NCBI GenBank assembly: GCA_965263335.1
Contig: CBDHHE010000001.1
Span: forward strand, 1,984,001 to 2,048,000
Length of the DNA stretch: 64,000 nucleotides
Reading direction: 5' to 3'
Source: Thermohalobaculum sp965263335
Lineage (GTDB): Bacteria > Pseudomonadota > Alphaproteobacteria > Rhodobacterales > Rhodobacteraceae
Positions 44,377 to 53,622 of this stretch are shown in pieces (within the stretch, counting starts at the first letter, position 1; each line of letters starts with the position of its first letter). The translations under genes and the position numbers were made by a program. The notes beneath the pieces are model-generated. The model was given only the letters and a program-made list of their open reading frames with translations, made no database searches and was not told where the DNA came from.

Positions 44377-44488
44377 TTGCACAACTCCTTGCCGTATCCA
44401 CGCGCTTCTTTGGCGCTTAAGCGACGCGACTCGCGCACGCTCCCGAACGCGTTATCGGCAAGGAGTTCAACGGGGACACTTCAGAATT

Positions 44489-44506
44489 AAGTCAGTTCCA
44501 TGACGG
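44489..44506 (-). promoter_or_regulatory. Possible Pho box before the giant phosphatase gene
   Basis: On the minus strand CCGTCAT-N4-CTGACTT matches the CTGTCAT-N4-CTGTCAT PhoB pattern at 11 of 14 positions. It lies about 110 bp upstream of the start of the phosphatase-like gene and downstream of phnM. Phosphate control would suit both genes, but the match is imperfect and was found by eye. Confidence 0.3.
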
Positions 44507-44571
44507 CCGACAGATTTGAACTGTTGACTTTTCCGCAGGCTGACGAGGGAGGCGTGGCTCGCGTTTCCTGA

Positions 44572-45750
44572 TCAGGCGACACGGGCCCCGCGCACCCAAA
44601 CACCACGTGTGATCGGGAGCTCCGCAGATGTTGCAAACCTGACAAGGTCCGCGCGGTGTCCGACCTTCAGGACGCCACGATCGTCGAGGTTGGCTGCGCG
44701 TGCCGGGGCCTCGGTCACGTGCGCGATGCCCGCGGACATGTCGCCGGTTTGCAGGCCCAGCTTGACCGCTGCCGAGAGCAGGCTCGAGGGCGCGTAGTCG
44801 GATGACAGGATATCGAGCAGACCCTCCTCGGCCAGCGTTGCAGCCGCCACGTTGCCGGAATGCGAACCACCGCGAAGCAGGTTCGGTGCGCCCATCATCA
44901 CCTCTATTCCGTTCGTCCGGCACGCAGCTGCCGCCTCGAGGGTGGTCGGGAACTCAGCCAGCTTGGCACCGAAGGCCGCGGACTCGGTCACATGGGACTC
45001 GCAGGTATCATCATGGCTCGCCAGGATGGCGCCGAGTTCGCCCGCGCGGGTCACCGCGACTTCCTGATGGCGGGGCCCGTTGGTCTCTCCGATCTGCCTG
45101 TTGAAGGCGATGTGACTGTCAATGTCGCTGTCGGACATTGCGTATTTGCCTTGCAGGTAGACCCGAAGCTGGCGCGTGTCCGTGAACTGTCGCTGACCGG
45201 GGGTGTGATCCATCACGCTGATAATCCCGATCCGGTCCTCGGGGCCGAATTCGTCCAGCTCCTCCGTCAGCGTTTCCGAGCAGAGCTCGGCCCGCAGGTG
45301 CACGAAGTGACTGATCCGCAGGGCACCGTCCGCGCGGAGCCTGAGAAGCTCGGTGCAGGTTTCGCGGGCATACTTGCCATAGCGCGAGCGGGCCTCGGAG
45401 ATGATTGATCCGACACGCAATGCGTCGAACACGCTGGTGATCCCCACAGACGCCAGCTCCGCATCGTGCGCGATGATCGCCGCAGGCCGCGGCCAAGCCA
45501 CGCCGGGGCGCGGTTGCATATGCCGCTCGAGATTGTCGGTGTGCAACTCGATCAGGCCGGGCGACACATAGTCCCCGTCGCAGTCAATTGCCCCATTGGG
45601 CACGGACTGTCCGGTCTCGATCGCGGCAATGACGCCGCCGCGGATCAGCACGGAGCCTGTCACGACCTCGTCAGGCAGCACGAGCCGCGCATTCGCCAGA
45701 ACAGCCTCTGCATGGGCATCGCCGGTTGCAGTCACCACATCATTAGGCAT
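44572..45750 (-). CDS. phnM: PhnM, ribose 1-methylphosphonate 5-triphosphate diphosphatase
   Basis: A 392-residue amidohydrolase-superfamily enzyme: VSPGLIELHTDNLERHMQPRPGV (PhnM-specific HxD-like metal site), DALRVGS, VMDHTPGQRQF, ASHDDTCESH and SSDYAPSSLL. It removes diphosphate from alpha-D-ribose 1-methylphosphonate 5-triphosphate in the C-P lyase pathway. The start is either this ATG or a GTG at 45756; both overlap or abut the upstream acyltransferase stop, so the genes are translationally coupled. The C-P lyase core (phnGHIJKL) is not in the window. Confidence 0.92.
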   Translation of the reverse strand: MPNDVVTATGDAHAEAVLANARLVLPDEVVTGSVLIRGGVIAAIETGQSVPNGAIDCDGDYVSPGLIELHTDNLERHMQPRPGVAWPRPAAIIAHDAELASVGITSVFDALRVGSIISEARSRYGKYARETCTELLRLRADGALRISHFVHLRAELCSETLTEELDEFGPEDRIGIISVMDHTPGQRQFTDTRQLRVYLQGKYAMSDSDIDSHIAFNRQIGETNGPRHQEVAVTRAGELGAILASHDDTCESHVTESAAFGAKLAEFPTTLEAAAACRTNGIEVMMGAPNLLRGGSHSGNVAAATLAEEGLLDILSSDYAPSSLLSAAVKLGLQTGDMSAGIAHVTEAPARAANLDDRGVLKVGHRADLVRFATSAELPITRGVWVRGARVA

Positions 45751-45752
45751 GC

Positions 45753-46367
45753 TCACCCGCCATAGCGTTCCAAAAAAGCCTCGACCGACAATGTGCGGAA
45801 ATCATCGAGTGCATCGCGCAGGCGCGCATGCTCCCATGACCACCACGCCAGCGCAAGAAGTCGATCCACGATCTCGGGCGAGAACCTGTCGCGAACGGAT
45901 CGGGCGGGCACGCCGGCCACGATCTTGTAGGGAGCCACGTCGTGCGCCACCACCGCCCCCGCCCCGACAACGGCACCGGTGCCGACCGAACGCCCGGGCA
46001 GCACGATCGCCCCATGGCCGATCCATGTGTCGTGGCCGACATCACAGCGATGCGCCTTGCGCCATTCGAAGAAGGTCTCGTCATCCTCGGCATCATCCCA
46101 ATAGGACGCCGAGCGATACATGAAATGGTGCAAGCTCGCCCGATCGGTCGGGTGATTTCCCGGATTGATTCGCGAAAAGGCCGCGATGTTCGAGAAGCGG
46201 CCGATGCGGGCATTGGCGATGTCTGCAAAGCGCGCGCAGTAGGAGTAGTCGCCCATCTCGACATTGAGCAGGCTGCAGCCGGCCATGATTTCCACGAAAC
46301 GACCGAGCGTGCACTGCGTCACCACGGCGCTTTCGTGCACGAGCGGTGTGTCGCCAAGCCGTGTCAT
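45753..46367 (-). CDS. Phosphonate-locus hexapeptide acyltransferase
   Basis: A 204-residue left-handed beta-helix acetyltransferase of the chloramphenicol acetyltransferase/XAT type. Hexapeptide repeats run from about residue 10 (VHESAVVTQCTLGRFVEI) to 160 (GHGAIVLPGRSVGTGAVVGAGAVVAHDVAPYKIVAGVPAR). The catalytic histidine region INPGNHPTDRASLHHFMYR is typical of the subfamily linked to phn operons. It directly precedes phnM. Its acceptor substrate is not settled. Confidence 0.85.
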   Translation of the reverse strand: MTRLGDTPLVHESAVVTQCTLGRFVEIMAGCSLLNVEMGDYSYCARFADIANARIGRFSNIAAFSRINPGNHPTDRASLHHFMYRSASYWDDAEDDETFFEWRKAHRCDVGHDTWIGHGAIVLPGRSVGTGAVVGAGAVVAHDVAPYKIVAGVPARSVRDRFSPEIVDRLLALAWWSWEHARLRDALDDFRTLSVEAFLERYGG

Positions 46368-46723
46368 CCCACCACCTCAGTCTGCTTTGGCCGAGCCCCA
46401 ATCGTATTCATGGTTTGAACACATCACCTTGCATCGATCGCTTGGAGGTGATGACTAGCACATAGATTGCGACAGTCTTGTGTGATCGGCCTTGGGGCTC
46501 CCGGGCTGACGCATGTGCCTCTATGGGCACCGAGCGCGCGTCAACCGCCTCGGCCCGACCTGCAGAGTTCAATCCCAGTTCATTCGCCGCAATTTGACTG
46601 GCAGATCCCAGAGTCGGAGGCGTCGCCGCAGGACGGAAAGGCAAAACGAACGGCGGTTATGCGTTTGTTATGCGTTTCTTGGTTATGAACGCACGTTGAT
46701 AGTGTCGCACCAACGGTCGCAAG
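46368..46723. other. 356-bp divergent intergenic region
   Basis: It separates the phosphonate acyltransferase (minus) from the PAS-GGDEF-EAL gene (plus). Both promoters must lie here. No convincing Pho box, hairpin or coding frame is visible. The plus-strand gene start is preceded by a purine run (CGCAAG) rather than a strong Shine-Dalgarno. Confidence 0.4.
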
Positions 46724-48961
46724 ATGTCGATGGACAATGAGCATAGCGATGAACCGGTGTTTCTGCAGCCAGCTTGGCGTGCGGATCTGACCGAACGGCT
46801 ATGCAAGATCGGCTTCTGGTATTGGGACGTTGATCAGAGCGCGGTGTTCTGGTCGCGTCAAACACACCTCATTCACGGCACCGTCGACGATGGCAAGCTC
46901 GTGCCTCTGGAAGCCGCGGCCGCCTTCTATCACCCAGACGACAGGCCCATCCTCGAAGACCACCTCAATGATGCGCTCAATCACGGGGTGGGATTCAATT
47001 TTCGACTGCGGGTCGTGCGACGTGACGGAGATATCCGCGATGTCTCATCCGTGGGCGAGTGCACGCGTGATGAAACCGGGCGAACAGTCGCGATCTACGG
47101 GATGTTCCAGGACATTACGTTCGACATGCGCATGCACCGTGCGTTGATGGAGGCGGAAGCACGCCATCGCGACTTTGCCGAAATGGCCTCTGACTGGTTC
47201 TGGGAAATGGGGCCAGATCTGCGGTTCACCTACATCTCTGATCGTGTGGAGTCCGCCGTGGGCATCCCGGCTGACTACCACATCGGCAAGTCCCGCGAGG
47301 AACTCGTGCCGGACGGGCATATGTGCGAAGAGATGCGCCGTCACCTGGCGGTTTTGAAAAGGCACGAGCCGTTTCGAGATTCAACCTTCTGGCGGCTCGG
47401 TCATGACGGCAAGCGACATTTCCTCTCGATCAGTGGATCGCCGATTTTCGCATCTGACGGCCGCTTTCTCGGGTATCGCGGCATGGGCCGGGACCTGACG
47501 GCCGAAGAAGCCGCCCGAGAGAGCCTCGTGCGCAGCAAGGAAGACGCCGAAGCGGCAAACGCCGCCAAGTCCAAAGCACTGAAGGATCTCGAGGCCGCCG
47601 TCGGATTGCTCGAGGAGCGCAATGCGGAACTCGCACGGTCCCGTGCCGAGACCGAGCGCGCAGCCCTGCGCGATCCACTCACCGGCGTCGCGAACAGATT
47701 GCAGCTCGACCGTTCCCTGCACGGCCTTGCCAATCAACGCGCCGAGCATGAAGCGCTGGCGGTGGTGCATATCGACATCAACCGCTTCAAGCAGATCAAC
47801 GACACACTCGGGCACGCGGCAGGCGACGCAGTGCTGACGCATGTCTCGAAGATCCTGAAGGCCTGCGTCGGACCCGATGACATTGTCGCGCGCGTCGGAG
47901 GCGACGAGTTTGTCATCGTGTCCATCGTGGAGGACGACGAAGTCGCGGTCCGCGACCTGGTCGAGACGGTAATTCAGCAGGTCGACGCTCCCTTCAGCTT
48001 CGAGGGAAAACCCTGCCGGTACAGTGCCTATGCCGGTGTTGCCGTTCTCCGCTCAGGCGAAGCGGAAACCCGCGACCTGCTGGTGCATGCCGACATCGCG
48101 CTCTACCGCGCAAAGCGCCGCGGCAAGGGCAGCTACGAGTTCTATAGCGCCGTCGTTCACGCCGAAATCATTGCCTACAAACGCTCTGCAGATGCGGTGC
48201 TTCAAGCGATAGAGAATGACGAGTTCGAGCCCTTCTATCAATTGCAGTTCGACGCCCAGACCCTTGAGATCTCAGGGATCGAAGCACTTGTGCGCTGGCG
48301 TCACCCGAAGGAAGGCGTGATTTCACCCGACCGCTTCCTTGGCGTTGCCAACGACCTCGGGGTTCTCGAAATCATCGACCGGATTGTACTGGACAAGGCT
48401 CTCGTCGACCACGCCTGGCTGCAGGCAAAAGGACACCAGATTCCGAAGCTCTCGGTGAATGTGTCCTACCATCGCCTCGCCGACGACACCCTGATCGATC
48501 GTATCGTGAGCGCCAACATCCCGCACGGTCTGGTGTCGTTCGAGCTCCTCGAATCGGTGTTCCTCGACGATTGCGACGACCAGATCATCTGGAACATCGA
48601 CCGTCTCAAGGAGATGGGCATCGGCATCGAGCTCGATGACTTCGGAAGCGGACATGCATCCATAATCGGCTTGCTGAAGCTGTCGCCGGATACGATCAAA
48701 ATCGATCGCCATCTGGTCAATCCGGTGCCCGACAATCAGACCCATCGCGATCTCGTCCGTTCGATCGTCGAGATGGGGCGCGCACTGGAGCTGCGTGTGA
48801 TCGCAGAAGGCGTCGCGACCAAGGATCATGCAGACATCATGCGCGACCTCGGATGTGATCTTCTGCAAGGCTTCGCTTTGGCAAGGCCGCTTGACGTCCG
48901 AACGCTGCGCACGTTCCTTGAAGAACGGCCCTGGCTGGATGATTTGCAGGTGGCAATCTAA
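46724..48961 (+). CDS. PAS-PAS-GGDEF-EAL cyclic-di-GMP enzyme
   Basis: A 745-residue cytoplasmic protein with no membrane segment. Two PAS domains cover about 20-135 (FWYWDVDQSAVFWS) and 140-262 (DWFWEMGPDLRFTYIS), followed by a coiled coil near 265-305. The GGDEF domain (about 308-465) has an intact VGGDEF signature near 393. The EAL domain (about 480-735) keeps EALVRWRHP, ELLESVF, LDDFGSGHAS, KIDRHLV and IAEGVAT with the metal-binding residues. Both synthesis and hydrolysis of c-di-GMP look possible; in most such hybrids one activity dominates. PAS ligand unknown. Confidence 0.92.
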   Translation: MSMDNEHSDEPVFLQPAWRADLTERLCKIGFWYWDVDQSAVFWSRQTHLIHGTVDDGKLVPLEAAAAFYHPDDRPILEDHLNDALNHGVGFNFRLRVVRRDGDIRDVSSVGECTRDETGRTVAIYGMFQDITFDMRMHRALMEAEARHRDFAEMASDWFWEMGPDLRFTYISDRVESAVGIPADYHIGKSREELVPDGHMCEEMRRHLAVLKRHEPFRDSTFWRLGHDGKRHFLSISGSPIFASDGRFLGYRGMGRDLTAEEAARESLVRSKEDAEAANAAKSKALKDLEAAVGLLEERNAELARSRAETERAALRDPLTGVANRLQLDRSLHGLANQRAEHEALAVVHIDINRFKQINDTLGHAAGDAVLTHVSKILKACVGPDDIVARVGGDEFVIVSIVEDDEVAVRDLVETVIQQVDAPFSFEGKPCRYSAYAGVAVLRSGEAETRDLLVHADIALYRAKRRGKGSYEFYSAVVHAEIIAYKRSADAVLQAIENDEFEPFYQLQFDAQTLEISGIEALVRWRHPKEGVISPDRFLGVANDLGVLEIIDRIVLDKALVDHAWLQAKGHQIPKLSVNVSYHRLADDTLIDRIVSANIPHGLVSFELLESVFLDDCDDQIIWNIDRLKEMGIGIELDDFGSGHASIIGLLKLSPDTIKIDRHLVNPVPDNQTHRDLVRSIVEMGRALELRVIAEGVATKDHADIMRDLGCDLLQGFALARPLDVRTLRTFLEERPWLDDLQVAI

Positions 48962-49188
48962 GCGCAAGCCTCTCCCAAGCAGCCGTCCACAGGGCAAAGC
49001 CCCGGCAAAAATGGCGAATTGCGCTGGGCTGGAATCACGGGCTGATGTACCTGTGGGTCTGAGAACGAGAAACGACCATCCCCAGAACGCCTGCCGGCCT
49101 TTCCCGGCCTTTCGCTCATCACGACCATCCCCGCCTTCGGACCAACACCGACCAGGAAGCTCAAAGCCCACACACCGCAGGAGCAGAC

Positions 49189-49863
49189 ATGACCTTCTCC
49201 ATCGTGGCACGCTGCGCAGAAACGGGGATGTTCGGTGTCGCGGTTGCGTCGTCGTCCCCGGCGGTTGCAGCCAGATGTGCCTACGCCCGCGCCGATGTCG
49301 GTGCCGTCGCAAGTCAGAACGTGACAGACCCGCAGTTGGGACCTGCAGCACTCGATCTGATGGAACACGGCGCCACGGCGCAGGAGGCGGCAGCAATCCT
49401 CGCGCGAAACCGGCCACACATGGCCTACCGTCAACTTCTTGCCGTCGACACGGCAGGGCAGAGCGCAATCCACTCCGGCGATCAATCGCTGGGGATCGCG
49501 GCAGAGGCGCTCGGGCGAAATGTTGCCTGTGCCGGAAACCTTCTTGCCAATCAGGCGGTGCCCGACGTCATGGCCAAGGCGTTCGAGGCCTCCCGCGGCG
49601 GGCTCGGCGACCGGCTGCTCATCGCCATGCGGGCGGGGCTTGCGTCCGGCGGCGAGGCGGGTCCGATCCACTCAGCGGGAATGCTGATGGTGCGGGAGGT
49701 GGCCTGGCCGGTCGCTGATCTTCGATGCGACTGGACAGACGCCTGCCCCATCGACGAAATCGCAGCCGCCTGGGAGGTCTACAAGCCTCAGCTCGATGAC
49801 TACGTGATACGGGCCATCGATCCCTCCCGCGCGCCGAGCTACGGTGTTCCGGGCGACGACTAG
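49189..49863 (+). CDS. DUF1028 family protein
   Basis: A 224-residue protein fully covered by DUF1028: TFSIVARCAETGMFGVAVASSSPAVAARC at the N terminus (probable Ntn-hydrolase-like start), VASQNVTDPQLGPAALDLM, AGNLLANQAVPDVMAKAF and GGEAGPIHSAGMLMV. The enzyme activity is unknown. Members often lie near peptidase and amidase genes, as here. Its TAG stop overlaps the TAG of the convergent DUF3726 gene in a shared CTAG. Confidence 0.88.
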   Translation: MTFSIVARCAETGMFGVAVASSSPAVAARCAYARADVGAVASQNVTDPQLGPAALDLMEHGATAQEAAAILARNRPHMAYRQLLAVDTAGQSAIHSGDQSLGIAAEALGRNVACAGNLLANQAVPDVMAKAFEASRGGLGDRLLIAMRAGLASGGEAGPIHSAGMLMVREVAWPVADLRCDWTDACPIDEIAAAWEVYKPQLDDYVIRAIDPSRAPSYGVPGDD

Positions 49864-50435
49864 TCGTTGTCAGTCAATCCGGCACCCGCCCCTGCGCGCC
49901 GCGACAGCTCGCTGGCAGGTGCATATGTCCGCGCAGCCAGCGCCTCCAAGCGCTGAAACACCGACGCATCCCATCCACGCACACGCCGGTGCAGTGTCCG
50001 AGCTGCCGGGCGGGAAACCACGTCCAGAACCGAAACCGAGCCGAAGGCCGGCGGGGCATCGGACATCTCGACTGTGACAGTGGACACGACGGCACGCGCG
50101 GAACCGAGCGCCACTTGCAAGGCGCTCGTCGGTTCGGACACCCTCGTCAAGAACGCGAGCACGAGCAATGGAGATGACACCGGGTCTGCTCCATCGAGCG
50201 CAACGGCACCGAGATCCGACACGGCGCAGCCGAGGCACAGCGGGCAAGCGACACTGGTGTCCAGGCCCGCCAGCGCCGCGCCGCCTGGCAGGCCATTGCG
50301 CTCGAGACAGCGCACGGCCCAACCTGCCTCTTCCGCCAACCCCCAGGGCAGCCCCAGGCCACGCGCCGCCTTGACGGACAGCGAAGTGATTTCCCCGAGA
50401 GACCAGTCGCGCGCGAGATCCGAGGCAGCCTCCAT
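49860..50435 (-). CDS. DUF3726 family protein
   Basis: A protein of 191 residues matching DUF3726: SLGEITSLSVKAARGLGLPWGLAEEAGWAVRCLE at the N terminus and a compact Ala/Leu-rich body with CPLCLGCA. No catalytic motif is evident and the function is unknown. It starts with the ATG of TGATG, overlapping the stop of the 552-residue gene, and is the last gene of a coupled operon with a dipeptidase-like enzyme and a GNAT protein. Confidence 0.8.
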   Translation of the reverse strand: MEAASDLARDWSLGEITSLSVKAARGLGLPWGLAEEAGWAVRCLERNGLPGGAALAGLDTSVACPLCLGCAVSDLGAVALDGADPVSSPLLVLAFLTRVSEPTSALQVALGSARAVVSTVTVEMSDAPPAFGSVSVLDVVSRPAARTLHRRVRGWDASVFQRLEALAARTYAPASELSRRAGAGAGLTDND

Positions 50436-52093
50436 CACGCCGGCAGCATCCAGTCATCTGCGGGCATGTGCGCGATCTCGTCAGGATAGGGCGCGCCCTG
50501 GTACATGGTGATGCGCACCCACCGGTCGGAGCGCGGATCGAACCGCGTCGCGCCGAACATGCTCAGCTTCGCACGCAGCAGATCGATGGGCATCATGGCC
50601 GCATCGATCGTGTTGTCGCGAATTTCAGCGTAGGGATGGCGTGCGGTGATCTGGACACGACGCACGGCCTGGCGGTGCTCGGGGGCTGCCATCAACAGCT
50701 CCGCAATCGGGGCATGGTCCGGCACCGACGACAAGGCTGAGGCGAGGTGCGTCACATCGCGCCCGGGTGCCAGAGGTTGTTCGTAAGGCTCCAACATCTC
50801 ATCGGCACGCTCGGCAAGGCGCGGCTCGAGTTTCTCGGCCGAGACATACCAGAGGCGGGCCTGCGCCTCCGACGCCTGCCAGTCGATTTCGCCCGCCCAG
50901 CCATAGTGACGGGCAATCATTGCGCGGACAGTGCCCGCGGACATGCGCCCGTCGATCGCGAAAGCGGCCTCCTCATCCGCGGCCAACTCATCCGCGAGCG
51001 CATCGATCAGCCTGCCGTGAGGCTCGAGCATGAGCGAGAGAAGCTGCTCCTGCCCCTCGAGGCCCAGCGCCCCTTCGCCCCAACGCCAAAGTTTGTCCCA
51101 TGGCTGCGTCTCGGCGAAGACGGCATCGAAATCGAGCGCCGCCAGACGCGCCAGGTCGACTCGCAGTTCCTCGGTCTTCCGAGTCTGGACGGGATGTGCC
51201 GAATGCCAGGTCTGTGCGTTGCGCTGCGCCCGGACGATCAGAGACCGGAAGATGCTCTGCGTGTCATCGCCTGCGAGCGCCAACGCCCGCACGCTCGCGA
51301 GGGCTTTCTCGCGCGTCTGCATCCAGTTGTTGATCAGCACCGGATGCGTGATCAGAAACGGCGCCATGCCGAGCCCGGTCGAGTTGCCGATCCCCAGCAT
51401 CCGGGCGATCTCGGGATCGAGGCGGCCACCACCCAAATGCTCCGCAAGATCGCGCACGAATGTCCGGATCAGCCAGACCGTGAGCATCTCGGCCTGGAAG
51501 GGCACGTTCAGCTCCGGCCGGTCGGCAATCGCATCCCGGTCGGCGAGGCCGAACTTGCCCGAGCCATAGACGGCCGTTGTGCGCATCAGATAACCGACCC
51601 GTGCAATCTCGGCGCGATCCGGTTGACCGCCCGCGCGCAACGCGTCGATGACATGCGACCAAAGCCTGACCGAGCGGTTGGCACGGCTGAGCGTCAGCTC
51701 GCGTTCGGAGACACGGCCCGCCTCCTGACGCGGCACATTGGCGGCGAGACGGTCCAGATCACCGCGCGTCGGTTGTCCGTCGAAGAGCGCGAAGGTGGCG
51801 TCCCAGGCCTCGGCGATCACACGGTCGGATCGCAGCTCATCGGGCAGATCATGCGCGAACGCGACCAGCGAATACGTTCGCGGTCCGGCCGCGACTTCAT
51901 AGACAGCCCGTCCGACGCCCCTGTCGTCGATCTCCCAGATCGGACGCGTGACGCGCCAGCCTTCCGAGGCGATGCGGCGCATCAACACCCGTATGAAGCT
52001 GAGCCGCGTCGCGTGGAACGAGCCCATCCGGGAAAGCCGCATCACGACCTCGGGTCCACGCAGGGCAACTGTACGTTCTGGCAATCCGTCCAT
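50435..52093 (-). CDS. Uncharacterised 552-residue protein
   Basis: I do not recognise a family. The protein is soluble, Arg/Glu/Ala-rich and lacks a signal peptide and membrane segments. Conserved-looking stretches are YLMRTTAVYGSGKFGLADR, MLGIGNSTGLGMAPFLITHPVLINNW and GATRFDPRSDRWVRITMYQGAPYPDEI. The glycine-rich IGNSTGLGMAPFL could be a ligand loop. The real start is the ATG at 52093, inside the TGATG overlap with the GNAT stop; the frame continues upstream as a shadow. Tight coupling to GNAT and DUF3726 genes implies a joint task. Confidence 0.75.
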   Translation of the reverse strand: MDGLPERTVALRGPEVVMRLSRMGSFHATRLSFIRVLMRRIASEGWRVTRPIWEIDDRGVGRAVYEVAAGPRTYSLVAFAHDLPDELRSDRVIAEAWDATFALFDGQPTRGDLDRLAANVPRQEAGRVSERELTLSRANRSVRLWSHVIDALRAGGQPDRAEIARVGYLMRTTAVYGSGKFGLADRDAIADRPELNVPFQAEMLTVWLIRTFVRDLAEHLGGGRLDPEIARMLGIGNSTGLGMAPFLITHPVLINNWMQTREKALASVRALALAGDDTQSIFRSLIVRAQRNAQTWHSAHPVQTRKTEELRVDLARLAALDFDAVFAETQPWDKLWRWGEGALGLEGQEQLLSLMLEPHGRLIDALADELAADEEAAFAIDGRMSAGTVRAMIARHYGWAGEIDWQASEAQARLWYVSAEKLEPRLAERADEMLEPYEQPLAPGRDVTHLASALSSVPDHAPIAELLMAAPEHRQAVRRVQITARHPYAEIRDNTIDAAMMPIDLLRAKLSMFGATRFDPRSDRWVRITMYQGAPYPDEIAHMPADDWMLPA

Positions 52094-52581
52094 CAGAACC
52101 GCACCTCGAAACGCTGTTCGTGCACCACCCTGCCCCAAGTCGCGTCCTCGGCCTCGGTCACCAGAGCAAAGCCGGCGTCCTCGTACAGCCGGCGCGCCGC
52201 ATCGAGCCCGGCAAACGTGGTGAGATAGACACCATCGGCACCGTCGGCGCGCGCGGTGTCCATGCACTTGTCCAGAAGCCTGCGGCCGAGACCCTGCCCG
52301 CGGGCGCGGTTGCTCGCGATGAACCAGCGCAGATGCGCGAGACCTTCTTGAGCGTCGCCGCCGTCCAGCGTGACCGTTGCGAGGAAGTCGGTTTTATCCG
52401 CGGCCGAGAACAGATGGTTTCCGGCATCCTGCAGGCGGCGCAGGAAGTCGGCCATCTCGGTGGCGACTTTGGTCTCGAAGAACACGCCAAATCCCCAATG
52501 CGCCGCATAGTAACGCGCATGCTCTGCCACGCACCATCCGAGCAGACCCGCACGATAACCGGTGATCACTTCACTGTTCAT
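52093..52581 (-). CDS. GNAT-family N-acetyltransferase
   Basis: A 162-residue acetyltransferase. The acetyl-CoA pyrophosphate loop is NRARGQGLGRRLLDKCMD near residue 100, with GVYLTTFAGLDAARRLYEDAGFALV as the C-terminal half of the fold. It starts at the ATG of an ATGA overlap with the dipeptidase-like gene, and its stop overlaps the start of the next gene. The acceptor is unknown; an amino acid or small amine is plausible given the peptidase-like partner. Confidence 0.85.
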   Translation of the reverse strand: MNSEVITGYRAGLLGWCVAEHARYYAAHWGFGVFFETKVATEMADFLRRLQDAGNHLFSAADKTDFLATVTLDGGDAQEGLAHLRWFIASNRARGQGLGRRLLDKCMDTARADGADGVYLTTFAGLDAARRLYEDAGFALVTEAEDATWGRVVHEQRFEVRF

Positions 52582-53537
52582 TGCGGCAACATAGCCTGTT
52601 CCCAGAACCGGAGCCAGTTCTCGCCCATGATGCCAGCGGTCTCGCCGGCAGAAAGTCCCGCAGCCCGCAGCCCCGCCTCGATCCCGTCCCAGTCTCGGTT
52701 GTCGCGAAACCAAACGGGCTGATCCGGAAACACCGCGTCAGACCGCGCCTTGGTCCAGCGCCCGTCCCGCATCCACTGCACGACCCGGTCCGGCCGGCCC
52801 TGACAAAGATCGGAGCCGAAGCCGATGCGCCGGGGCCCCATGATCTCGGCGGCCTCGACCACCATTGCGCAAAAGGCCTCGAGCGTGCAGCCGGACCCGC
52901 CGGAGAGATGATGCGGATAGAGCGAGAAGCCCAGCATCCCGTCGGTCTCGGCCAGCGCGCGCATAACCTCCGTCGGAACATTGCGATCGGTGGCGCACCA
53001 GCTGCGCGGATTGGCATGGGTCACCGCGACCGGACGCCCAGATGCCTCGATTGCCTCAAGCGCAGTGCGTGCCCCGGCGTGGCTCAGATCGATGATCATG
53101 CCGAGGCGGTTCATCTCGGCCACGACCTCCCGGCCGAACCGTGTTAGCCCGGAGTCCCCGGGCTCCTGCCAGCCGGCGCCGCACAAGGACTGGAGATTGT
53201 AGGTGAGCTGCATGATGCGCACGCCGAGCCTGTGGCAGATTTCGACCATGCGCAGATCGGCGCCAATGGGGCCCGGGTTCTGAAACCCGAAGAAGACCGC
53301 GGTGCGCTCCGTCGCGCGGGCCTTGCGCACGTCCGAGCCGGTCAGTCCCTGAAAGATCAGGTCGCCGTGGTCCTCAAATCGCCCGAGCCAGTCACCGATC
53401 CCGCGGACCACCTCGTCAAAATCCTCGTGATAGGCGATCGTCACATGCACGGCGTCGAGCCCGCCCTGACGCCATTGGCGAAAGACGGTCTCGGACCAGT
53501 TGCAGTATTGCAGCGCATCAATTCTGTGGCCGTGCAT
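52578..53537 (-). CDS. Membrane-dipeptidase-family (renal dipeptidase-like) protein with altered first metal motif
   Basis: A 319-residue amidohydrolase-fold protein (peptidase M19 family): AVFFGFQNPGPIG, QLTYNLQSLCGAGW, GLTRFGREVVAEMNRLGMIIDLSHAG, VAVTHANPRSW and RIGFGSDLCQG. The N-terminal zinc motif of true M19 enzymes (HxD in DGHND) is replaced by RIDALQYCNWS, which defines a distinct subgroup. It has no lipoprotein or signal sequence and is probably cytoplasmic. The start could also be an in-frame ATG at 53567. It leads the coupled operon down to DUF3726. Confidence 0.85.
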   Translation of the reverse strand: MHGHRIDALQYCNWSETVFRQWRQGGLDAVHVTIAYHEDFDEVVRGIGDWLGRFEDHGDLIFQGLTGSDVRKARATERTAVFFGFQNPGPIGADLRMVEICHRLGVRIMQLTYNLQSLCGAGWQEPGDSGLTRFGREVVAEMNRLGMIIDLSHAGARTALEAIEASGRPVAVTHANPRSWCATDRNVPTEVMRALAETDGMLGFSLYPHHLSGGSGCTLEAFCAMVVEAAEIMGPRRIGFGSDLCQGRPDRVVQWMRDGRWTKARSDAVFPDQPVWFRDNRDWDGIEAGLRAAGLSAGETAGIMGENWLRFWEQAMLPQ

Positions 53538-53622
53538 TTCGGTTCCGTGTCGTACCCCGACCGTCATCTCAATGTGACGGCAAATCCGTTGCTCAAAGGC
53601 ATATTCTTGATAGTTTGCGCCA

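Noticed and set aside
46440..46500. Pho box upstream of the phosphonate acyltransferase
   Set aside because: On the minus strand only one CTGTCGC half-site is seen; the second half-site does not match.
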